Below, one piece after another: positions 16,513 through 26,019 of a stretch of DNA of 64,000 nt. The notes beneath the pieces were generated by a model. It was not told where the DNA came from, made no database searches, and saw only the letters and a program-made list of their open reading frames with translations. The DNA is from Thalassotalea sp. Sam97 (GTDB taxonomy: Bacteria; Pseudomonadota; Gammaproteobacteria; Enterobacterales; Alteromonadaceae): assembly GCF_041379765.1 (NCBI RefSeq), contig NZ_CP166919.1, positions 682,001 through 746,000 on the forward strand, given 5' to 3'. The stretch's first letter is position 1. Each line of letters opens with the position of its first letter. The translations under genes were made by a program, and so were the position numbers.

Positions 16513-17595
16513 ATGGCGCATCATTTATTTAACAAAAGAAAAATTATCCACGTCGATCTTGACTGTTTCTATGCTGGCGTTGAGATGCGCGATGATCCGA
16601 GCCTGCGCAATATTCCTATCGCTATTGCCGGTCGTAGCGAGCGTAGCGTGGTATCAACGTGCAATTATCCCGCGCGTGAATATGGCGTGCGCTCTGCGAT
16701 GTCGGTTAAACGTGCACTGCAATTGTGCCCTCACTTGACGCTAGTGCCGTCGAGAATGGATGAATATCAAAAGGCGTCAAAGCATATTCGCGAAATATTT
16801 CGTCGCTATACGCCCTTTATCGAGCCACTATCGTTAGATGAAGCATATTTGGACGTAACAGAGTGTCGTATATTTGCTGGCAGTGCCACCTTGATTGCCG
16901 AGCAAATCCGTCAAGATATTGCCAATGAATTGCAGTTAACGGCGTCAGCAGGTGTAGCGCCTAATAAATTTTTGGCGAAAATTGCATCCGATGAAAACAA
17001 ACCGGATGGACTGTGTGTGATCAAACCCAGTGAGGTTGAAGCATTTATTAAAGATTTACCGCTGAGCAAAATCCCAGGTGTTGGACCTAAAACATTGGAT
17101 AAGCTTAACCGCAAAGGATTTCATACCTGTGCCGATATTCGCTCGGCAGACGTGAAAAGTTTAGTACGCCAATTTGGGAAATTCGGTAGTAGCCTGTATC
17201 GTCGCGCGCACGGTATTGACGAAAGTCTTGTCGAAACTGAGCGTGAGCGAAAATCATTGGCGCTTGAAACGACACTTATGGAAGATGCTAAGTCGTTTGC
17301 AGAGTGTGCTGATGTATTACTGCAACTATTACCTAAATTTAGCGAACGATTAGCAAAACAAAGTGACCGACAAATAAAATCGCAAGGTGTAAAAATTAAA
17401 TTTGACGATTTTACGCAAACTACTGTCGATAACACAGTCGATCAATTCCAACCTGAATTACTTCACAGCCAACTGAGTAAAGCCTTAGCGCGTGGTGATA
17501 ACAAACGTGTACGCTTAGTTGGCATACATGTTGGCTTTAAAAGTGAGGTGATTACTGTCGAGGCAGAGCCTCAGCTAAGTTTACAGTTACTCTAA
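16513..17595 (+). CDS. dinB: DNA polymerase IV (Y-family translesion polymerase)
   Basis: DinB performs error-prone translesion synthesis during the SOS response. The ATG at 16513 gives 360 residues starting MAHHLFNKRKIIHVDLDCFY; starts further upstream would cross the LexA box. Catalytic acidic residues are D15 (HVDLDCFYAGVEM) and D109/E110 (SLDEAYLDV). The helix-hairpin-helix region (SKIPGVGPKTLDKL) and the little-finger domain follow. The C-terminal QLSLQLL resembles the short clamp-binding peptide found in Y-family polymerases. Length and order are normal, and its operator supports DNA-damage control. Confidence 0.96.
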   Translation: MAHHLFNKRKIIHVDLDCFYAGVEMRDDPSLRNIPIAIAGRSERSVVSTCNYPAREYGVRSAMSVKRALQLCPHLTLVPSRMDEYQKASKHIREIFRRYTPFIEPLSLDEAYLDVTECRIFAGSATLIAEQIRQDIANELQLTASAGVAPNKFLAKIASDENKPDGLCVIKPSEVEAFIKDLPLSKIPGVGPKTLDKLNRKGFHTCADIRSADVKSLVRQFGKFGSSLYRRAHGIDESLVETERERKSLALETTLMEDAKSFAECADVLLQLLPKFSERLAKQSDRQIKSQGVKIKFDDFTQTTVDNTVDQFQPELLHSQLSKALARGDNKRVRLVGIHVGFKSEVITVEAEPQLSLQLL

Positions 17596-17763
17596 TTGAT
17601 ACCGCCTAATAAACGGCTATTTCATTAATTTCTTTGATCTTTTTTTCTAGTTTGCACATAGTTGTTAAGACTCATAATAATTTCGTGTCGTGCAATCAAC
17701 AGATCTTACCGACAATGACCAAGCGGCAGTCGGTATCTAAGTTAGATAAACTAAGGAACTCAA

Positions 17764-18615
17764 ATGAAGAAATTAATCACATTGGCGACAACTATCCTGT
17801 TGAGCTTTCAGGTTGCTGCAGCTCAAGACTTTTCAAACGTGAAAATCAAAACTCAGCAGGTAGCAGGTAATGTTTATATGTTAGAGGGCATGGGCGGCAA
17901 TATTGGTGTTTTAGCCACTGATGAAGGCTTGGTACTGGTCGATGATCAATTTGCCGGCTTAGCCGACAAAATTGAAGCCGCAATGAAAGACATCAACGAT
18001 GCGCCGTTAAAGTATGTTGTCAATACTCACTATCACGGTGATCATACCGGCGCTAATGCACACTTTGCTCGACATGCACCAATTTTTGCTCATGAGAATG
18101 TTCGCAAGCGTGTTGCTGCCAACGATAAACAAAGCAAGGCTGATTTACCCGTTGTCACGTATGAATCAGGGGTAACGATTTACCTTGCAGATGAAACCAT
18201 TGAGTTAATGCATTTACCGAAGGGACATACTGACGGTGATTCAATAGTTTATTTTAAAAATGCTAACGTTTTGCATATGGGCGATTTATTTTTTCAAGGT
18301 CGCTTCCCTTATGTTGATTTAAACGCAGGCGGTACGGTTAAAGGCTATTTAGCTAATATTAAGAAAATTGCCGAAAGTTACCCTGATGACGTTAAGATTA
18401 TCCCAGGCCATGGCGCATTAGCCGATAAAACAGAATTAGCGAAGCTTATCGCGATGATAGAATACTCAATCGAACGGGTACAAAAGGCGCTTGATGCGGG
18501 GCAAACGGAAGAAGCTATTTTAGCGGCGGGTATTGGCGAGCAATATCAACAATGGAGTTGGGCATTTATTAATGAAGAGCGCTGGTTAAAAACGCTAATT
18601 AGCGACTTACAATAG
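17764..18615 (+). CDS. periplasmic metallo-beta-lactamase-fold hydrolase
   Basis: This 283-residue protein has a signal peptide (cleavage near AAA-QD) and a full zinc site: THYHGDHTG (HxHxDH), the later His in HLPKGHTDGDS, Asp in HMGDLF and His in IIPGHGAL. It resembles the broad family of exported MBL-fold proteins annotated as cyclase/quinoprotein-relay metallohydrolase. A true beta-lactamase is possible but not supported by context. AAGGA precedes the ATG. The terminator that once followed the gene is now split by an IS4-type insertion. Confidence 0.88.
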   Translation: MKKLITLATTILLSFQVAAAQDFSNVKIKTQQVAGNVYMLEGMGGNIGVLATDEGLVLVDDQFAGLADKIEAAMKDINDAPLKYVVNTHYHGDHTGANAHFARHAPIFAHENVRKRVAANDKQSKADLPVVTYESGVTIYLADETIELMHLPKGHTDGDSIVYFKNANVLHMGDLFFQGRFPYVDLNAGGTVKGYLANIKKIAESYPDDVKIIPGHGALADKTELAKLIAMIEYSIERVQKALDAGQTEEAILAAGIGEQYQQWSWAFINEERWLKTLISDLQ

Positions 18616-18645
18616 CACTAATCGTGTTGTCGAAATAAAAAGGCT

Positions 18646-18657
18646 CAGCACTTGCTG
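18646..18657. repeat. left target-site duplication of the IS4-type element
   Basis: CAGCACTTGCTG is identical to 20085-20096 and directly abuts the left inverted repeat. Confidence 0.9.
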
Positions 18658-18715
18658 TAATGCCGATCAGTTAGGCATTATTAAAAGGATCAGTTGAACG
18701 ATCCGCACAGTATGT

Positions 18716-18750
18716 AAAAATCCGATAAACATCGTTTATCGGATTTTTTT
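18716..18750 (+). terminator. terminator inside the IS left end
   Basis: AAAAATCCGATAAAC pairs with GTTTATCGGATTTTT around a three-base loop. The T-run ends at the transposase ATG, so read-through transcription from outside is stopped or its start codon occluded. Confidence 0.85.
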
Positions 18751-20075
18751 ATGCACGTATCTCAGGCTCTAGACATCATCAACAACTTCAAGCCCAATCA
18801 AGTTGAAACATTGGCAGACATGCTGCCGTTAAAACTCATCGAAGAGGCCTATCAGCTTTCGGATACTGTGACGCTGAGAAAGCGAAAGTTAACTTTAGAA
18901 TCTATGGCATGGTTACTTGTCGGTATGGCTATTTATAACGACAAGTCTATGGCAGATGTAGTAAACATGCTTGATATTGTTGATAGAGAAGGTAAGCCTT
19001 TTGTTGCTCCAAGCGCGCTCACTCAACGTCGAAAGGATTTAGGAGAGGCGGCTGCCAAAGCTTTGTTTGAATGTACGGGACGTCATTGGTATGAACATGC
19101 AAAATTACCGACGTGGAATGGGCTAACGTTGTTAGGCGTAGACGGGGTAGTTTGGCGGACAGAAGATACGCCACAGAATAATGAATCCTTCCTTAAGCCA
19201 ACTAACCGTGATGGTCTTGAAACCCAGTATCCACAAGTACGTATGGTCTGCCAAATGGAATTAAGCAGTCATTTAATTACCGGCAGCGCATTGATTGTTA
19301 TAGCGTGAATGAAATGGTACTGGCCCAGCAATTAATTGAAACGACACCAGATAATAGTCTGACCCTATTTGACCGTGGTTTTTACTCGCTTGGCTTGCTG
19401 CACAAATGGCAAACAACGGGGACTGAACGCCATTGGCTTATACCGTTAAAAAAGAATACTCAATATGAAGTTATACGTAAGTTAGGTCGTCAGGATAAGC
19501 TTATCAAACTGACAAGCAATCCCCGAGCGAGAAAACTATTTCCTGAGTTACCAAAAGAGCTTATTGTCCGACTGATATCCAGAACGGTAAAGGGAAAGCA
19601 ATATGATGTGCTTACATCCATGGTTGACCCTATGCGCTATCCTAGTGCGGACATAGCCGATTTATATAGTCATCGATGGGAAATTGAACTTGGCTACAGG
19701 GAGCAGAAGCAATATATGCTTGGCAACAGATTGACATTGAGAAGTCGTCTACCCGAACTCGTCAAACAGGAGCTCTGGGGCGTACTGTTAACCTATAACC
19801 TCATTCGGTATCAAATGGTCCAGATGTGCTACAGTCTCAAAGGCGACTATTTACCGTATCAGCTCAGCTTTAATGGCGCGCTTGCTCATATTATGAGATT
19901 GCTAGTCGGTCTTCCTTACTCATCGCCAGGCGCAGTTCCACAGCACCTTAAAAGCTTCTATAGTATGGCTGGAAGCCTCATATTAGAACCGAGAAGACAA
20001 AGAACATTCCCAAGGAGTGTAAAAAAACGACCTAGTCGTTATCCTAGAAAAAACAATGCCGCTCACCTTAAGTGA
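18751..20075 (+). pseudogene. IS4-family DDE transposase, frameshifted
   Basis: The N-terminal 185 codons (18751-19308) and C-terminal 256 codons (19305-20075) together reproduce an IS4 InsG-type transposase. Adding one T at about 19291 restores the expected A-F-D-C-Y-S-V-N-E-M junction and one frame of about 441 codons, so a single-base deletion in a T-run explains the break. The catalytic parts are otherwise present: Asp in LLGVDGVVWR, Asp in LTLFDRGFYSLGLL and the Y-(2)-R-(3)-E-(6)-K signature in YSHRWEIELGYREQK. Unless the deletion is a sequencing error, the copy cannot make an intact enzyme. Confidence 0.92.
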
Positions 20076-20083
20076 ACGGCATT
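20048..20083 (-). terminator. terminator in the IS right end, minus-strand reading
   Basis: On the minus strand AATGCCG and CGGCATT close a long stem that is followed by GTTTTTT. It would stop transcripts entering from the peptidase gene. Confidence 0.7.
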
Positions 20084-20084
20084 A

Positions 20085-20096
20085 CAGCACTTGCTG
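20085..20096. repeat. right target-site duplication of the IS4-type element
   Basis: CAGCACTTGCTG is an exact copy of 18646-18657. Joining the flanks through a single copy restores a perfect terminator hairpin. Confidence 0.9.
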
Positions 20097-20125
20097 AGCC
20101 TTTTTGTTTGCTGTCGTTGGCAAGT

Positions 20126-22393
20126 TTATTGCGTTTTTAAACGACGATTAAAGAAGTCTAGAATGGCATGGTTTAAGTGCGTTTTTACCTTCTTACCACG
20201 CATACTGTGCTTACTGCCAGGGTAGGTCATTAGCTCAAACTGCTTGTTTGCGTCTTGCATGGCTTTAATTAGCTTAGTTGAGTTGGTAAACAATACGTTG
20301 TCATCGGCCATACCGTGGTATAAAAACAACGAGTTTTGCTTATCGTTAAATTGTTCAACATACGGGAATACCGAGCTTAATTCATAACCTTTAGCGTTGG
20401 TTTGTGGATGTGATAAATAACGCTCCGTGTAATGAGTGTCGTATAACAACCAATCGGTTACCGGTGCGCCACTAACACCCGCTTTGAAGTAATCGCCGGC
20501 TTTAAATAATGCCATAATCGCCATATAACCACCATAACTGTGGCCATAGATACCAATGCGTTGTTTATCGACATACGGAAGGGTATGCAGGAATTTAACA
20601 CCGCTGATCTGATCATCAAGCTCTACTTCGCCTAGGTGCTTATGAATAGCAAACTCAAACGCCGTACCACGATAGTTTGAACCGCGGTTATCTAATTGAA
20701 ATACCACATAACCTTGCTGTACTAAGTACTGAGTAAAGTCTAAGCCTTGCCATGTATTGGTAACGCGTTGGGCGTGTGGCCCCCCATAAACGTTGACAAT
20801 AACAGGGTATTGTTTACCTAACTCTAAGTCTTTAGGTTGATAAAGTTTGTAGTACAGATCGGTTGTGCCATCGCTGGCCTTAATTGAGCCAAACTTTGGT
20901 TGTACCAACTCATCCATGTATGGATATGCAGGGTGGCCCTCATCCAACTTATTCTCTTTTAAGAACGTGATCATTTCACCATTGGCTTGATGTAAGCTCA
21001 CTTGCTTTGGTGTATTGATATTAGAGAACGTATCTATGTAGCTTTGTTTGTCGCTAGCAAAAGCAACAGAGTGGAAGCCACTGCGCTTGCTAACACGAAT
21101 CGCATGCTTTGGTGATTTACCGTCTAGCGTTACTTTATACAAGTGTTTTTCTAGAGGCGTATCTGCACGACCGGTGAAATAGACATAACCTTGCTCTTCA
21201 TCTACCGCAACGATTTCATCAACTACCCAGTTACCTTCGGTAAGGCGAGTAATTACGTCACCATCGTAGTCGTAAAGATACAAGTGCTTGTATCCATCGC
21301 GCTCAGATGCCCAAATAAACTGTTTACGCGAATCAAGGAAGGTTAAGTCGTCGTTTAAGTTAATCCAATGCTCAGAGGTCTCGGTAATAACTGACTTGCC
21401 ACGTTTGCCTTTTTGACTCTGGAACATCAGTTTCAGTGTTTGCTGGGCACGATCTTGCCATTGATAAACAATGTGTCGTGAATCTGGAGTCCAGTTAACA
21501 CGGGCGATGTAAATATCTTTTTCTTTACCCAATGAATAATCTTTAATATCACCATTGCTGACTTTAACGCTGTGCAGACTAACTTCTACATTGTTGGTAC
21601 CCGTAGCTGGGTAGCGTTGTTCAAATAATTTAATTTCATCGGCATAGATTTCGTTGCGTATTTCAGTGTTAACACCTGATTCGTCGACTTTTAAAAAGGC
21701 GATGTGTTTCTCATTAGGTGACCACCAATAGCCGGTCATGCGATCCATTTCTTCTTGGGCAACAAACTCGGCCATACCATTTTTGATAGTACCTTCACCG
21801 TCGATTGTCAGCTGCATTTGACGATTGCTATCAAGGTCAATAACAAAAATATCTTGCTCTTTAATGAATGATACATAACGACCTGATGGTGAGAATTTAA
21901 TGTCTGTTTCAAACGCTTCGTCATTGGTTAAGCGGGTGGCTTGGGCATTAGCTAAATCGTATAGATACAGATCGCCAGCAATAGGGAATAAAATATGCTT
22001 ACCGTCGCTTGATAAAACATATTCCATAATGCCTGTACCATAGACACGCATACGCTCACGGCGGGCTTTTTCTTCGTCACTTAGCTCTTCTTTACCTTGT
22101 GACAAACTGTTTGAGTCAACCAGCAGGGCATGGCTATTCTTACGGATGTCATACTGCCATAAATCGTAGCGGTTAGTATCTTCTTGCTTCGCTTTTAGGT
22201 AGGTTACTTTCGTACCATCTGGGCTGTATTTTAATTGTTTGGTGCTTGCCCCGTTTAATGACGGTGCAGAATAAATGCGTTCAATGCTCAACGCAGGCTT
22301 GGTTGGTTGTTGGTTACTGGTTTCACTATTGGCATGGGCAGTGCTCAAACCAAATGACAGTAACGATAATGACGTTAACAGAAAGGTTTTCAT
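20126..22393 (-). CDS. S9B family dipeptidyl-peptidase (DPP-IV type), exported
   Basis: The ATG at 22393 gives 755 residues with a signal peptide (MKTFLLTSLSLLSFGLSTAH); a TTG three codons upstream is less likely. It has a beta-propeller domain (about residues 45-480) with the paired glutamates E214/E215 in EFVAQEEMDRMTG that in DPP-IV hold the substrate amino terminus. The alpha/beta hydrolase domain that follows carries the triad Ser619 (GIYGHSYGGYM), Asp697 (HGMADDNV) and His729 (PGSKHSM). It likely removes X-Pro or X-Ala dipeptides from peptides in the periplasm. Its upstream region has a 11-bp inverted repeat around the -10. Confidence 0.94.
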   Translation of the reverse strand: MKTFLLTSLSLLSFGLSTAHANSETSNQQPTKPALSIERIYSAPSLNGASTKQLKYSPDGTKVTYLKAKQEDTNRYDLWQYDIRKNSHALLVDSNSLSQGKEELSDEEKARRERMRVYGTGIMEYVLSSDGKHILFPIAGDLYLYDLANAQATRLTNDEAFETDIKFSPSGRYVSFIKEQDIFVIDLDSNRQMQLTIDGEGTIKNGMAEFVAQEEMDRMTGYWWSPNEKHIAFLKVDESGVNTEIRNEIYADEIKLFEQRYPATGTNNVEVSLHSVKVSNGDIKDYSLGKEKDIYIARVNWTPDSRHIVYQWQDRAQQTLKLMFQSQKGKRGKSVITETSEHWINLNDDLTFLDSRKQFIWASERDGYKHLYLYDYDGDVITRLTEGNWVVDEIVAVDEEQGYVYFTGRADTPLEKHLYKVTLDGKSPKHAIRVSKRSGFHSVAFASDKQSYIDTFSNINTPKQVSLHQANGEMITFLKENKLDEGHPAYPYMDELVQPKFGSIKASDGTTDLYYKLYQPKDLELGKQYPVIVNVYGGPHAQRVTNTWQGLDFTQYLVQQGYVVFQLDNRGSNYRGTAFEFAIHKHLGEVELDDQISGVKFLHTLPYVDKQRIGIYGHSYGGYMAIMALFKAGDYFKAGVSGAPVTDWLLYDTHYTERYLSHPQTNAKGYELSSVFPYVEQFNDKQNSLFLYHGMADDNVLFTNSTKLIKAMQDANKQFELMTYPGSKHSMRGKKVKTHLNHAILDFFNRRLKTQ

Positions 22394-22400
22394 AGTTACC

Positions 22401-22439
22401 AAGGTAGAATAATTATACGTAAAATGGCTATTCTACCTT
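22401..22439 (-). promoter_or_regulatory. inverted repeat around a -10 element upstream of the peptidase gene
   Basis: AAGGTAGAATA (22401-22411) and TATTCTACCTT (22429-22439) are perfect 11-bp arms separated by 17 bases. On the minus strand a perfect TATAAT (22417-22412) lies between them, just upstream of the peptidase ATG. It could be an operator or a leader hairpin. Confidence 0.5.
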
Positions 22440-22524
22440 GGCAAGATTGTACTGTCGAAAGCTGATTACAAATTGTTTATGCAATTGTTGTAAAACTTGC
22501 GAGACGATACCGACACGGCGCTAG

Positions 22525-23886
22525 TTAAATGGCTTCGAGTGCTTCGGCAAGTTTACTTACGCCAATTATTTCCATACCATCAGGTGCGTCTTTAGGCATA
22601 TTCGCTTTAGGCACAATCGCTTTTTTAAAGCCGTGCTTAGCGGCTTCGTTAATGCGCTCTTGCCCCGATGGCACCGGGCGGATTTCACCTGATAAACCAA
22701 TTTCACCAAAAACGACTAAGTCCCTTGGTAAACTGCGATCGCGAAAACTCGATACCAGTGCCAAAATCAGCGCTAAATCGATACTGGTTTCACTGACTTT
22801 GACACCACCTACGACGTTAACAAACACATCTTGGTCATTCATTTGCAAACCGCCATGGCGATTTAATACCGCAAGCAACATCGACAATCGATTTTGTTCT
22901 GCGCCCACCACGACACGTCTCGGATTCGCTAGCGCAGAATAGTCAACCAAAGCTTGGATTTCCACCAACAACGGGCGAGTACCTTCCCAAAGTACCATCA
23001 CCACTGAGCCAGGAGTTTGTTCATCTTGACGGGATAAGAAAATCGCCGACGGGTTTTTCACTTCTTTTAAACCTTGGCCAGTCATCGCGAAAACACCCAA
23101 TTCATTTACGGCACCAAAACGGTTTTTGTGACCGCGCAGGGTACGAAACCTTGAATCGGTGCTACCTTCGAGCATGATAGAGCAATCAATGCAATGCTCT
23201 AATACTTTAGGGCCAGCTAGAGAGCCATCTTTGGTGACATGGCCAACAATGAGCATCGCGACATGATTTTGTTTGGCAAATCGCGTTAAATAAGCAGCTG
23301 ATTCACGCACTTGCGAGACACTACCAGGGGCTGACTGGATATCGCTCATGTGCATCACTTGAATCGAGTCGATAACCATAATTTTCGGTTTCTCACGGTC
23401 GGCAATATTACAAATATTTTCAACCGAGGTTTCCGACAGCATTTTTAACTTATCAGTTTTCAAACCAAGTCGGTTGGCGCGCATGGCTACCTGCTGTAAT
23501 GACTCTTCACCGGTTACATACAGAGCGCCCATGGTTTCGGCTAGCTCACACATAGTCTGTAATAACAGCGTTGACTTACCTGCTCCAGGCTCACCGCCAA
23601 TTAATATCGCAGAACCAGGAACGATGCCGCCACCGAGTACTCGGTCAAATTCGACAAAGCCGGAGGTAAAACGTGGCAAATCGGTTAAGTCGATGGCATT
23701 TAATACTTGTACCTTTGCCTCAGTTTGTCCGGCATAACCGGAAAAGCTTTGATTCTTTGCAGGCGCTTTTGCTAAGCGTATTTCACTGATGGTGTTCCAA
23801 GCTTTGCATTCGGTGCATTGACCCATCCAACGAGGGAAATCTGCACCGCAGTCGTTACACACGTATGCGGTTTTCGTTTTAGCCAT
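22525..23886 (-). CDS. radA: DNA repair protein RadA (Sms)
   Basis: RadA is a RecA-like, DnaB-type ATPase that drives branch migration during recombination. The 453-residue protein has a C4 zinc finger (C10, C13, C24, C27), Walker A GGEPGAGKST (about residues 97-106), the RadA-specific KNRFG motif in GHKNRFGAVNELGVF, and a C-terminal Lon-protease-like domain with VVFGEIGLSGEIRPV. It lies downstream of serB on the same strand with a gap of about 125 bases, the order seen in many gammaproteobacteria. Confidence 0.97.
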   Translation of the reverse strand: MAKTKTAYVCNDCGADFPRWMGQCTECKAWNTISEIRLAKAPAKNQSFSGYAGQTEAKVQVLNAIDLTDLPRFTSGFVEFDRVLGGGIVPGSAILIGGEPGAGKSTLLLQTMCELAETMGALYVTGEESLQQVAMRANRLGLKTDKLKMLSETSVENICNIADREKPKIMVIDSIQVMHMSDIQSAPGSVSQVRESAAYLTRFAKQNHVAMLIVGHVTKDGSLAGPKVLEHCIDCSIMLEGSTDSRFRTLRGHKNRFGAVNELGVFAMTGQGLKEVKNPSAIFLSRQDEQTPGSVVMVLWEGTRPLLVEIQALVDYSALANPRRVVVGAEQNRLSMLLAVLNRHGGLQMNDQDVFVNVVGGVKVSETSIDLALILALVSSFRDRSLPRDLVVFGEIGLSGEIRPVPSGQERINEAAKHGFKKAIVPKANMPKDAPDGMEIIGVSKLAEALEAI

Positions 23887-24011
23887 GAGATTAGTTAGAT
23901 TGTTGGGTATGTATAAATGTACAGTTTATATAGAGTCGCCAAGTATGGCAAGACTCTATATACGGTTATCTGTGGCTTGTTTAGCGCAGCAAGAGAAATA
24001 GCCTTGCTTAG

Positions 24012-25001
24012 TTACTTCAAGTAATGTAATAACGTATCTAAACCGGTAATGTTGATTGCCGCACTGGCTTGTTTTAATACAATCGGTTTCGCTTCAAAGG
24101 CAACGCCCAAGTGAGCGGCTTGCATCATCTGCAAGTCGTTAGCACCATCGCCCATGGCAACAGTCTGAACGTTAGGAATTTGATATTGCTTGGCTAACTT
24201 CACTAAGGTGTCTGCTTTGACCTTTGCATCGGTTATATCACCTAACACTTTGCCTGTTAACTTGCCTTGCTCGATTTCAAGTACATTGGCTTGCGTGGCA
24301 TCTAAATCAAGTTGCTGTTTCAGTATCTCGGTGAAATAGGTAAAACCACCCGAGGCAACGGCAACTCTCCAACCGTGTTGTTTTAATTCTTCAATCAGCG
24401 GTAATAAACCATGCATCAGCGGAATATCACGGGCAACTTGTGCCAAAATCGCCTCATCGGCGCCGGCAAGTGCTGCAACTCTTGCTTTTAGGCTCTCGGC
24501 AAAGTCTAGCTCCCCTTGCATGGCTCGTTCGGTAACGGCACTGACCATCTCGCCAACCCCTGCTAATTTGGCAATTTCATCGATACACTCTATCTGTATC
24601 GTGGTCGAGTCCATATCCATAACCAACAGGCCCGGTTCTGCGAGTGTTGGCGCATGGCTAAGAAGGGCCACTTCAAACTTATGCTCTAGCGCTAAATCGT
24701 TGATGATATCTTTGTATTGGATACATTGATCTGCTACCTGAAAACGATAGCTGCTGCGACCTGAACGATGATTTATCGCGCTAAGGGTAATTTCGTGGCA
24801 ATCAATCAGTGACAATATCTGTTGGAGCTGCATCGCTGGAGTATCACTAAATAGCACTAATTCAGTTACAGAGCTGGTAGCTGACTTAGTGGTTGTTAGT
24901 GCGTCTTCTTCAACAGTAAAGCTGTGAGGTAATGCTGTAATACCATCAAATAATTGCTCAATGGTAGCGGCTTGGACAAGCTTAAGAGATAGGTTTTCCA
25001 T
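24012..25001 (-). CDS. serB: phosphoserine phosphatase
   Basis: SerB catalyses the last step of serine synthesis. The 329-residue protein has an N-terminal regulatory-like domain (about residues 1-115) and a HAD phosphatase domain. The nucleophile is D129 with D131 as acid/base in VMDMDST. Later motifs are VAVASGGFTYF and the Mg2+-binding GDGANDLQMM. The divergent neighbour is ytjB, as in enterobacteria. Confidence 0.97.
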   Translation of the reverse strand: MENLSLKLVQAATIEQLFDGITALPHSFTVEEDALTTTKSATSSVTELVLFSDTPAMQLQQILSLIDCHEITLSAINHRSGRSSYRFQVADQCIQYKDIINDLALEHKFEVALLSHAPTLAEPGLLVMDMDSTTIQIECIDEIAKLAGVGEMVSAVTERAMQGELDFAESLKARVAALAGADEAILAQVARDIPLMHGLLPLIEELKQHGWRVAVASGGFTYFTEILKQQLDLDATQANVLEIEQGKLTGKVLGDITDAKVKADTLVKLAKQYQIPNVQTVAMGDGANDLQMMQAAHLGVAFEAKPIVLKQASAAINITGLDTLLHYLK

Positions 25002-25184
25002 AACGGTAAATCGTAAAAATCGACAGGTAAAAACAAAAAGTGATTCTATAATCGCAGATTACCCTCTATAGTGTATAGAGCAATGTTGATATTCTTATAA
25101 CTTTTTTCGGCTTCTGGTGATTGTTAGTGAAAAGCGCTAACAACATATGTGTTATGGTTGCCGATTGATGATCAGTACGAGATT

Positions 25185-25811
25185 ATGTACCCAAAAGTCA
25201 CGCCTGTTTATGTTAAGCTGTTAGAAATTTGTGCTGCGGTGATCTTGTTGGTCGCTGTGTTGGCACTCTCTGTTGTTGGCACCGATGATGGTGCCGAGAC
25301 GCTAGAGCAGCACTTTTCACGTATTGCTAATCAGCATTTAGGACAAGCCGTTCATGTTAGTAAGGTTTTGTTAAAGCAAAATGATAAAGGCTTACTGCAA
25401 AACTTTGTGCAGTCATTAACAGAATCAGAATTAGTCGAGCAGGCTCACTTGTATGATGCAAGTGGTGAAGTCATAGCACAAAGTAAAGGGGCTAGCTCTG
25501 TTAAAACCTTATATGGCTTAGATGCCGGCAGCCGCAATGAAACAGAGCGTTTTTTACCGTTTGTGCAAGAGATCCGCACCGATGAGCTACAAGGCTATTT
25601 GCGCTTAACCTTTGAGAAAGAGCAGATTATTGGTGAAGTCAAAGCGCAAATGCAGCAACAATTTGAATACTCGCGAGTCATATTGATTGCGGCGTTAGCG
25701 GTTGGCTTTTTATTGACGCGAGGTTTAAGTCGCTTTTCTCGTCATGGCGTCAGGCCTCCTAAAAAAGCCAAAGGCGAGCGGAAAAACAAGGCATCAACAC
25801 CGTCACGTTAA
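25185..25811 (+). CDS. ytjB: YtjB/Smp (AhpA-like) membrane protein
   Basis: The ATG at 25185 gives 208 residues; an in-frame GTG at 25149 is possible but would put charged residues before the helix. The protein has an N-terminal transmembrane helix (about residues 9-30), a periplasmic PAS-like part with AHLYDASGEVIAQS and GYLRLTFEKEQIIGE, a second helix near 164-185, and a basic cytoplasmic tail. Layout and position divergent from serB match the SMP_2 family, once labelled hemolysin-like. Function is unsettled. Confidence 0.8.
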   Translation: MYPKVTPVYVKLLEICAAVILLVAVLALSVVGTDDGAETLEQHFSRIANQHLGQAVHVSKVLLKQNDKGLLQNFVQSLTESELVEQAHLYDASGEVIAQSKGASSVKTLYGLDAGSRNETERFLPFVQEIRTDELQGYLRLTFEKEQIIGEVKAQMQQQFEYSRVILIAALAVGFLLTRGLSRFSRHGVRPPKKAKGERKNKASTPSR

Positions 25812-26019
25812 ACGCATTATTTACCGGTTTGTCATTGCTTTAGCCATTGAGCCAATCGCTTATTGCGATACGATTATGGCGATTCGGTAGCTTACATTGT
25901 TAAGACTATGTTGCTAGAAACTCTTCTTGGAAATTTTTCCTGTATTCATTAGCACACTTTTAATAGACGCACTGCTTACATGTGGCAACGCTCTTAACGT
26001 GTTTGCCTATTGCCAAACG

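Larger units (their letters stand above)
18658..20084 (+). mobile_element. IS4-family insertion sequence, 1427 bp, inactive copy
   Basis: The ends TAATGCCGATCAGTTA (left) and TAATGCCGTTCACTTA (right, inverted) match in 14 of 16 bases and are flanked by a 12-bp direct repeat. Total length and end sequence are those of the IS4 subgroup (IS4 itself is about 1.43 kb). The single transposase gene is broken by a one-base deletion. Both ends carry outward-facing barriers to incoming transcription. The element interrupts the shared terminator of the MBL-fold and peptidase genes. Confidence 0.92.

Noticed and set aside
19305..20075. Second half of the transposase as a separate gene
   Set aside because: Its sequence continues the first half after a one-base correction, so it is the broken end of one gene.
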